From: Bathymodiolus brooksi
Taxonomy: Eukaryota > Mollusca > Bivalvia > Mytilida > Modiolidae
DNA: 64,000 bases
Reading direction: 5' to 3'
Assembly (NCBI GenBank): GCA_963680875.1
Contig: OY804575.1
Location: forward strand, 29,602,494-29,666,493
Below, one piece after another: positions 55,001-64,000 of the stretch; positions within the stretch are counted from its first letter, which is position 1; every line of letters begins with the position of its first letter. A program made the position numbers and the translations under genes. The notes beneath the pieces were generated by a model. It was not told the origin of the DNA and did no database searches. It was given only the letters and a program-made list of their open reading frames with translations.

Positions 55001-58000
55001 CCAATGTGATATATACTTGTTTGTCATGTGGTTTTCATCCTATGTGTTTATAAATGTCAGGACTTTCAACCAATGTGATATATACTTCTGTTTGTCATGT
55101 GGTTTTCACCCTATGTGTTTATAAATGTCAGGACTTTCAACCAATGTAATATATACTTCTGTTTGTCATGTGGTTTTCACTCTATGTGTTTATAAATGTC
55201 AGGGCTTTCAACCAATGTGATATATACTTCTGTTTGTCATGTGGTTTTCACCCTGTGTTTATAAATGTCAGGACTTTCAACCAATGTGATATATACTTGT
55301 TTGTCATGTGGTTTTCACCCTATGTGTTTATAAATGTCAGGACTTTCAACCAATGTGATATATACTTCTGTTTGTCATGTGGTTTTCACTCTATGTGTTT
55401 ATAAATGTCAGGACTTTTAACCAATGTGATATATACTTGTTTGTCATGTTGTTTTCACCCTATGTGTTTATAAATGTCAGGACTTTCAACCAATGTGATA
55501 TATACTTCTGTTTGTCATGTGGTTTTCACCCTATGTGTTTATAAATGTCAGTACTTTCAACCAATGTGATATATACTTCTGTTTGTCATGTGGTTTTCAT
55601 CCTATGTGTTTATTAATGTCAGGACTTTCAACCAATGTGATATATACTTCTGTTTGTTATGTGGTTTTCACCCTATGTGTTTATAAATGTCAGGACTTTC
55701 AACCAATGTGATATATACTTCTGTTTGTCATGTGGTTTTCACCCTATGTGTTTATAAATGTCAGGACTTTCAACCAATGTGATATATACTTCTGTTTGTC
55801 ATGTGGTTTTCACCCTGTGTTTATAAATGTCAGGACTTTCAACCAATGTGATATATACTTCTGTTTGTCATGTGGTTTTCATCCTATGTGTTTATAAATG
55901 TCTGTACTTTCAACCAATGTGATATATACTTCTGTTTGTCATGTGGTTTTCACCCTATGTGTTTATAAATGTCAGGACTTTCAACCAATGTGATATATAC
56001 TTCTGTTTGTCATGTGGTTTTCATCCTATGTGTTTATAAATGTCAGGACTTTCAACCAATGTGATATATACTTCTGTTTGTCATGTGGTTTTCATCCTAT
56101 GTGTTTATAAATGTCAGGACTTTCAACCAATGTGATATATACTTCTGTTTGTCATGTGGTTTTCACCCTATGTGTTTATAAATGTCAGGACTTTCAACCA
56201 ATGTGATATATACTTCTGTTTGTCATGTGGTTTTCATCCTATGTGTTTATAAATGTCAGGACTTTAAACCAATGTGATATATACTTCTGTTTGTCATGTG
56301 GTTTTCACTCTATGTGTTTATAAATGTCAGGACTTTCAACCAATGTGATATATACTTCTGTTTGTCATGTGGTTTTCATCCTATGTGTTTATAAATGTCA
56401 GGACTTTCAACCAATGTGATATATACTTCTGTTTGTCATGTGGTTTTCATCATGTGTTTATAAATGTCAGGACTTTCAACCAATGTGATATATACTTCTG
56501 TTTGTCATGTGGTTTTCATCCTATGTGTTTATAAATGTCAGGACTTTCAACCAATGTGATATATACTTCTGTTTGTCATGTGGTTTTCACCCTATGTGTT
56601 TATAAATGTCAGGACTTTCAACCAATGTGATATATACTTCTGTTTGTCATGTGGTTTTCATCCTATGTGTTTATAAATGTCAGGACTTTCAACCCATGTG
56701 ATATATACTTGTTTGTCATGTGGTTTTCACCCTATGTGTTTATAAATGTCAGGACTTTCAACCAATGTGATATATACTTCTGTTTGTCATGTGGTTTTCA
56801 CCCTATGTGTTTATAAATGTCAGTACTTTCAACCAATGTGATATATACTTCTGTTTGTCATGTGGTTTTCATCCTATGTGTTTATAAATGTCAGGACTTT
56901 CAACCAATGTGATATATTCTTCTGTTTGTCATGTGGTTTTCATCCTATGTGTTTATTAATGTCAGGACTTTCAACCAATGTGATATATACTTCTGTTTGT
57001 CATGTGGTTTTCATCCTATGTGTTTATAAATGTCTGTACTTTCAACCAATGTGATATATACTTCTGTTTGTCATGTGGTTTTCACCCTATGTGTTTATAA
57101 ATGTCAGGACTTTCAACCAATGTGATATATACTTCTGTTTGTCATGTGGTTTTCATCCTATGTGTTTATAAATGTCAGGACTTTCAACCAATGTGATATA
57201 TACTTCTGTTTGTCATGTGGTTTTCATCCTATGTGTTTATAAATGTCAGGACTTTCAACCAATGTGATATATACTTCTGTTTGTCATGTGGTTTTCACCC
57301 TATGTGTTTATAAATGTCAGGACTTTCAACCAATGTGATATATACTTCTGTTTGTCATGTGGTTTTCATCCTATGTGTTTATAAATGTCAGGACTTTAAA
57401 CCAATGTGATATATACTTCTGTTTGTCATGTGGTTTTCACTCTATGTGTTTATAAATGTCAGGACTTTCAACCAATGTGATATATACTTCTGTTTGTCAT
57501 GTGGTTTTCATCCTATGTGTTTATAAATGTCAGGACTTTCAACCAATGTGATATATACTTCTGTTTGTCATGTGGTTTTCATCATGTGTTTATAAATGTC
57601 AGGACTTTCAACCAATGTGATATATACTTCTGTTTGTCATGTGGTTTTCATCCTATGTGTTTATAAATGTCAGGACTTTCAACCAATGTGATATATACTT
57701 CTGTTTGTCATGTGGTTTTCACCCTATGTGTTTATAAATGTCAGGACTTTCAACCAATGTGATATATACTTCTGTTTGTCATGTGGTTTTCATCCTATGT
57801 GTTTATAAATGTCAGGACTTTCAACCCATGTGATATATACTTGTTTGTCATGTGGTTTTCACCCTATGTGTTTATAAATGTCAGGACTTTCAACCAATGT
57901 GATATATACTTCTGTTTGTCATGTGGTTTTCACCCTATGTGTTTATAAATGTCAGTACTTTCAACCAATGTGATATATACTTCTGTTTGTCATGTGGTTT

Positions 58001-61000
58001 TCATCCTATGTGTTTATAAATGTCAGGACTTTCAACCAATGTGATATATTCTTCTGTTTGTCATGTGGTTTTCATCCTATGTGTTTATTAATGTCAGGAC
58101 TTTCAACCAATGTGATATATACTTCTGTTTGTCATGTGGTTTTCACCCTATGTGTTTATAAATGTCAGTACTTTCAACTAATGTGATATATACTTCTGTT
58201 TGTCATGTGGTTTTCACCCTATGTGTTTATAAATGTCAGTACTTTCAACCAATGTGATATATACTTCTGTTTGTCATGTGGTTTTCATCCTATGTGTTTA
58301 TAAATGTCAGGACTTTCAACCAATGTGATATATACTTCTGTTTGTCATGTGGTTTTCACCCTATGTGTTTACAAATGTCAGGACTTTCAACCAATGTGAT
58401 ATATACTTCTGTTTGTCATGTGGTTTTCACTCTATGTGTTTATAAATGTCAGGGCTTTCAACCAATGTGATATATACTTCTGTTTGTCATGTAGTTTTCA
58501 CCCTATGTGTTTATAAATGTCAGGACTTTCAACCAATGTGATATATACTTGTTTGTCATGTGGTTTTCACCCTATGTGTTTATAAATGTCAGGACTTTCA
58601 ACCAATGTGATATATACTTCTGTTTGTCATGTGGTTTTCACTCTATGTGTTTATAAATGTCAGGACTTTTAACCAATGTGATATATACTTGTTTGTCATG
58701 TGGTTTTCATCCTATGTGTTTATTAATGTCAGGACTTTCAACCAATGTGATATATACTTCTGTTTGTCATGTGGTTTTCACCCTATGTGTTTATAAATGT
58801 CAGGACTTTCAACCAATGTGATATATACTTCTGTTTGTCATGTGGTTTTCACCCTATGTGTTTATAAATGTCAGGACTTTCAACCAATGTGATATATACT
58901 TCTGTTTGTCATGTGGTTTTCACCCTATGTGTTTATAAATGTCAGGACTTTCAACCAATGTGATATATACTTCTGTTTGTCATGTGGTTTTCACCCTGTG
59001 TTTATAAATGTCAGGACTTTCAACCAATGTGATATATACTTCTGTTTGTCATGTGGTTTTCACCCTATGTGTTTATAAATGTCAGGACTTTCAACCAATG
59101 TGATATATACTTCTGTTTGTCATGTGGTTTTCATCCTATGTGTTTATAAATGTCAGGACTTTCAACCAATGTGATATATACTTCTGTTTGTCATGTGGTT
59201 TTCATCCTATGTGTTTATAAATGTCAGGACTTTCAACCAATGTGATATATACTTCTGTTTGTCATGTGGTTTTCACCCTATGTGTTTATAAATGTCAGGA
59301 CTTTCAACTAATGTGATATATACTTCTGTTTGTCATGTGGTTTTCACCCTATGTGTTTATAAATGTCAGGACTTTCAACCAATGTATTATATACTTGTTT
59401 GTCATGTGGTTTTCATCCTATGTGTTTATAAATGTCAAGACTTTCAACCAATGTGATATATACTTCTGTTTGTCATGTGGTTTTCACCCTATGTGTTTAT
59501 AAATGTCAGGACTTTCAACCAATGTGATATATACTTCTGTTTGTCATGTGGTTTTCACTCTATGTGTTTATAAATGTCAGGGCTTTCAACCAATGTGATA
59601 TATACTTCTGTTTGTCATGTGGTTTTCACCCTGTGTTTATAAATGTCAGGACTTTCAACCAATGTGATATATACTTGTTTGTCATGTGGTTTTCACCCTA
59701 TGTGTTTATAAATGTCAGGACTTTCAACCAATGTGATATATACTTCTGTTTGTCATGTGGTTTTCACTCTATGTGTTTATAAATGTCAGGACTTTCAACC
59801 AATGTGATATGTACTTGTTTGTCATGTGGTTTTCACCCTATGTGTTTATAAATGTCAGGACTTTCAACCAATGTGATATATACTTCTGTTTGTCATATGG
59901 TTTTCACCCTATGTGTTTATAAATGTCAGTACTTTCAACCAATGTGATATATACTTCTGTTTGTCATGTGGTTTTCATCCTATGTGTTTATAAATGTCAG
60001 GACTTTCAACCAATGTGATATATACTTCTGTTTGTCATGTGGTTTTCACCCTATGTGTTTATAAATGTCAGGACTTTCAACCAATGTGATATATACTTCT
60101 GTTTGTCATGTGGTTTTCACCCTATGTGTTTATAAATGTCAGGACTTTCAACCAATGTGATATATACTTCTGTTTGTCATGTGGTTTTCACCCTATGTGT
60201 TTATAAATGTCAGGACTTTCAACCAATGTGATATATACTTCTGTTTGTCATGTGGTTTTCACCCTGTGTTTATAAATGTCAGGACTTTCAACCAATGTGA
60301 TATATACTTCTGTTTGTCATGTGGTTTTCATCCTATGTGTTTATAAATGTCTGTACTTTCAACCAATGTGATATATACTTCTGTTTATCATGTGGTTTTC
60401 ACCCTATGTGTTTATAAATGTCAGGACTTTCAACCAATGTGATATATACTTCTGTTTGTCATGTGGTTTTCATCCTATGTGTTTATAAATGTCAGGACTT
60501 TCAACCAATGTGATATATACTTCTGTTTGTCATGTGGTTTTCATCCTATGTGTTTATTAATGTCAGGACTTTCAACCAATGTGATATATACTTCTGTTTG
60601 TCATGTGGTTTTCACCCTATGTGTTTATAAATGTCAGGACTTTCAACCAATGTGATATATACTTCTGTTTGTCATGTGGTTTTCATCCTATGTGTTTATA
60701 AATGTCAGGACTTTAAACCAATGTGATATATACTTCTGTTTGTCATATGGTTTTCACTCTATGTGTTTATAAATGTCAGGACTTTCAACCAATGTGATAT
60801 ATACTTCTGTTTGTCATGTGGTTTTCATCATGTGTTTATAAATGTCAGGACTTTCAACCAATGTGATATATACTTCTGTTTGTCATGTGGTTTTCACCCT
60901 ATGTGTTTATAAATGTCAGGACTTTCAACCAATGTGATATATACTTCTGTTTGTCATGTGGTTTTCATCCTATGTGTTTATAAATGTCAGGACTTTCAAC

Positions 61001-64000
61001 CAATGTGATATATACTTGTTTGTCATGTGGTTTTCACCCTATGTGTTTATAAATGTCAGTACTTTCAACCAATGTGATATATACTTCTGTTTGTCATGTG
61101 GTTTTCATCCTATGTGTTTATAAATGTCAGGACTTTCAACCAATGTGATATATACTTCTGTTTGTCATGTGGTTTTCATCATGTGTTTATAAATGTCAGG
61201 ACTTTCAACCAATGTGATATATACTTCTGTTTGTCATGTGGTTTTCACCCTATGTGTTTATAAATGTCAGGACTTTCAACCAATGTGATATATACTTCTG
61301 TTTGTCATGTGGTTTTCATCCTATGTGTTTATAAATGTCAGGACTTTCAACCAATGTGATATATACTTCTGTTTGTCATGTGGTTTTCATCCTATGTGTT
61401 TATAAATGTCAGGACTTTCAACCCATGTGATATATACTTGTTTGTCATGTGGTTTTCACCCTATGTGTTTATAAATGTCAGGACTTTCAACCAATGTGAT
61501 ATATACTTCTGTTTGTCATGTGGTTTTCACCCTATGTGTTTATTAATGTCAGTACTTTCAACCAATGTGATATATACTTCTGTTTGTCATGTGGTTTTCA
61601 TCCTATGTGTTTATAAATGTCAGGACTTTCAACCAATGTGATATATACTTCTGTTTGTCATGTGGTTTTCATCCTATGTGTTTATAAATGTCAGGACTTT
61701 CAACCAATGTGATATATACTTCTCTTTGTCATGTGGTTTTCATCCTATGTGTTTATAAATGTCAGGACTTTCAACCAATGTGATATGTACTTGTTTGTCA
61801 TGTGGTTTTCACCCTATGTGTTTATAAATGTCAGGACTTTCAACCAATGTGATATATACTTCTGTTTGTCATATGGTTTTCACCCTATGTGTTTATAAAT
61901 GTCAGTACTTTCAACCAATGTGATATATACTTCTGTTTGTCATGTGGTTTTCATCCTATGTGTTTATAAATGTCAGGACTTTCAACCAATGTGATATATA
62001 CTTCTGTTTGTCATGTGGTTTTCACCCTATGTGTTTATAAATGTCAGGACTTTCAACCAATGTGATATATACTTCTGTTTGTCATGTGGTTTTCACCCTA
62101 TGTGTTTATAAATGTCAGGACTTTCAACCAATGTGATATATACTTCTGTTTGTCATGTGGTTTTCACCCTATGTGTTTATAAATGTCAGGACTTTCAACC
62201 AATGTGATATATACTTCTGTTTGTCATGTGGTTTTCACCCTGTGTTTATAAATGTCAGGACTTTCAACCAATGTGATATATACTTCTGTTTGTCATGTGG
62301 TTTTCATCCTATGTGTTTATAAATGTCTGTACTTTCAACCAATGTGATATATACTTCTGTTTATCATGTGGTTTTCACCCTATGTGTTTATAAATGTCAG
62401 GACTTTCAACCAATGTGATATATACTTCTGTTTGTCATGTGGTTTTCATCCTATGTGTTTATAAATGTCAGGACTTTCAACCAATGTGATATATACTTCT
62501 GTTTGTCATGTGGTTTTCATCCTATGTGTTTATAAATGTCAGGACTTTCAACCAATGTGATATATACTTCTGTTTGTCATGTGGTTTTCACCCTATGTGT
62601 TTATAAATGTCAGGACTTTCAACCAATGTGATATATACTTCTGTTTGTCATGTGGTTTTCATCCTATGTGTTTATAAATGTCAGGACTTTAAACCAATGT
62701 GATATATACTTCTGTTTGTCATATGGTTTTCACTCTATGTGTTTATAAATGTCAGGACTTTCAACCAATGTGATATATACTTCTGTTTGTCATGTGGTTT
62801 TCATCATGTGTTTATAAATGTCAGGACTTTCAACCAATGTGATATATACTTCTGTTTGTCATGTGGTTTTCACCCTATGTGTTTATAAATGTCAGGACTT
62901 TCAACCAATGTGATATATACTTCTGTTTGTCATGTGGTTTTCATCCTATGTGTTTATAAATGTCAGGACTTTCAACCAATGTGATATATACTTGTTTGTC
63001 ATGTGGTTTTCACCCTATGTGTTTATAAATGTCAGTACTTTCAACCAATGTGATATATACTTCTGTTTGTCATGTGGTTTTCATCCTATGTGTTTATGAA
63101 TGTCAGGACTTTCAACCAATGTGATATATACTTCTGTTTGTCATGTGGTTTTCATCATGTGTTTATAAATGTCAGGACTTTCAACCAATGTGATATATAC
63201 TTCTGTTTGTCATGTGGTTTTCACCCTATGTGTTTATAAATGTCAGGACTTTCAACCAATGTGATATATACTTCTGTTTGTCATGTGGTTTTCATCCTAT
63301 GTGTTTATAAATGTCAGGACTTTCAACCAATGTGATATATACTTCTGTTTGTCATGTGGTTTTCATCCTATGTGTTTATAAATGTCAGGACTTTCAACCC
63401 ATGTGATATATACTTGTTTGTCATGTGGTTTTCACCCTATGTGTTTATAAATGTCAGGACTTTCAACCAATGTGATATATACTTCTGTTTGTCATGTGGT
63501 TTTCACCCTATGTGTTTATAAATGTCAGTACTTTCAACCAATGTGATATATACTTCTGTTTGTCATGTGGTTTTCATCCTATGTGTTTATAAATGTCAGG
63601 ACTTTCAACCAATGTGATATCTACTTCTGTTTGTCATGTGGTTTTCATCCTATGTGTTTATAAATGTCAGGACTTTCAACCAATGTGATATATACTTCTC
63701 TTTGTCATGTGGTTTTCATCCTATGTGTTTATAAATGTCAGGACTTTCAACCAATGTGATATATACTTCTGTTTGTCATGTGGTTTTCATCCTATGTGTT
63801 TATAAATGTCAGGACTTTCAACCAATGTGATATATACTTCTGTTTGTCATGTGGATTTCACCCTATGTGTTTATAAATGTCAGTACTTTCAACCAATGTG
63901 ATATATACTTCTGTTTGTCATGTGGTTTTCATCCTATGTGTTTATAAATGTCAGGACTTTCAACCAATGTGATATCTACTTCTGTTTGTCATGTGGTTTT
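49098..64000. repeat. 71-bp satellite array, about 210 units, open at the right edge
   Basis: Unit GGTTTTCAYCCTATGTGTTT, ATAAATGTCAGGACTTTCAA, CCAATGTGATATATACTTCT, GTTTGTCATGT (71 bp). Recurrent variants are CACCC/CATCC/CACTC, a 3-bp CCT-type deletion (CATCATGTG), TCAGTAC/TCTGTAC, ACTTGTTTG (2-bp deletion), AACCCATG and TATTAATG. Blocks carrying the same variant series recur at offsets of 3532 bp (49.3-52.8 kb to 52.8-56.4 kb), 1132 bp (for example 56911 to 58043) and 1976 bp (59806 to 61782, 60384 to 62360). The many 60-90 codon ORFs are phase artefacts of the repeat. Confidence 0.98.

Noticed and set aside
50577..61641. Dozens of 60-90 codon ORFs with MWFS.YVFINV repeats
   Set aside because: They are reading-frame products of the 71-bp satellite and recur at the higher-order offsets.

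Overview
The window is from an animal genome, very probably a bivalve mollusc. It is AT-rich, its genes have many short exons split by GT-AG introns, and it is loaded with repeat families I associate with bivalves: tRNA-derived SINEs with a shared 3' domain, elements ending in AGCTCACCT/AGGTGAGCT, and a Penelope-like reverse transcriptase. A mytilid-like genome is my best guess, but that is inference. Three protein-coding genes were reconstructed exon by exon from splice sites, phase continuity and remembered family resemblance.

Layout. 1-5.07 kb: the last two exons of AMDHD1 (imidazolonepropionase, histidine breakdown) on the + strand, separated by a 4.6 kb intron containing two adjoining minisatellites. 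5.07-8.2 kb: intergenic DNA with SINEs and palindromic hairpin elements. 8.2-27.7 kb: CFAP100 (axonemal MIA-complex coiled-coil protein) on the - strand, 15 coding exon positions and 581 codons plus a probable non-coding first exon. Two exons of exactly 157 nt, 7A and 7B, compete for one position and look mutually exclusive by reading frame. 27.7-30.0 kb: divergent intergenic DNA with at least four LINE fragments. 30.1-49.03 kb: RPP30 (RNase P/MRP subunit p30) on the + strand, 11 coding exons and 339 codons; its introns hold SINEs, MITEs, minisatellites and a 5'-truncated Penelope-like element nested in a MITE. 49.1-64 kb: a 71-bp satellite of about 210 units with three layers of higher-order duplication, running off the end of the window.

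The three genes are not functionally linked (amino-acid catabolism, cilia, RNA processing). CFAP100 and RPP30 are divergently arranged with about 2.4 kb between their 5' ends.

The most unusual items are: (i) the CFAP100 exon 7A/7B pair, where including both or neither gives an early stop; (ii) a scattered family of about 130-170 bp hairpins that share an end cap, TTCGGTATAATAAAACA, and usually a CCCTCG-type centre, while their stems are unrelated; (iii) MITEs whose segment just inside one terminal repeat has expanded independently into different minisatellites; (iv) a perfect 30-bp inverted repeat in an RPP30 intron; (v) the 71-bp satellite beginning 4 bp after the RPP30 polyadenylation signal. 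All coordinates come from reading by eye; ends of degenerate repeats are approximate.
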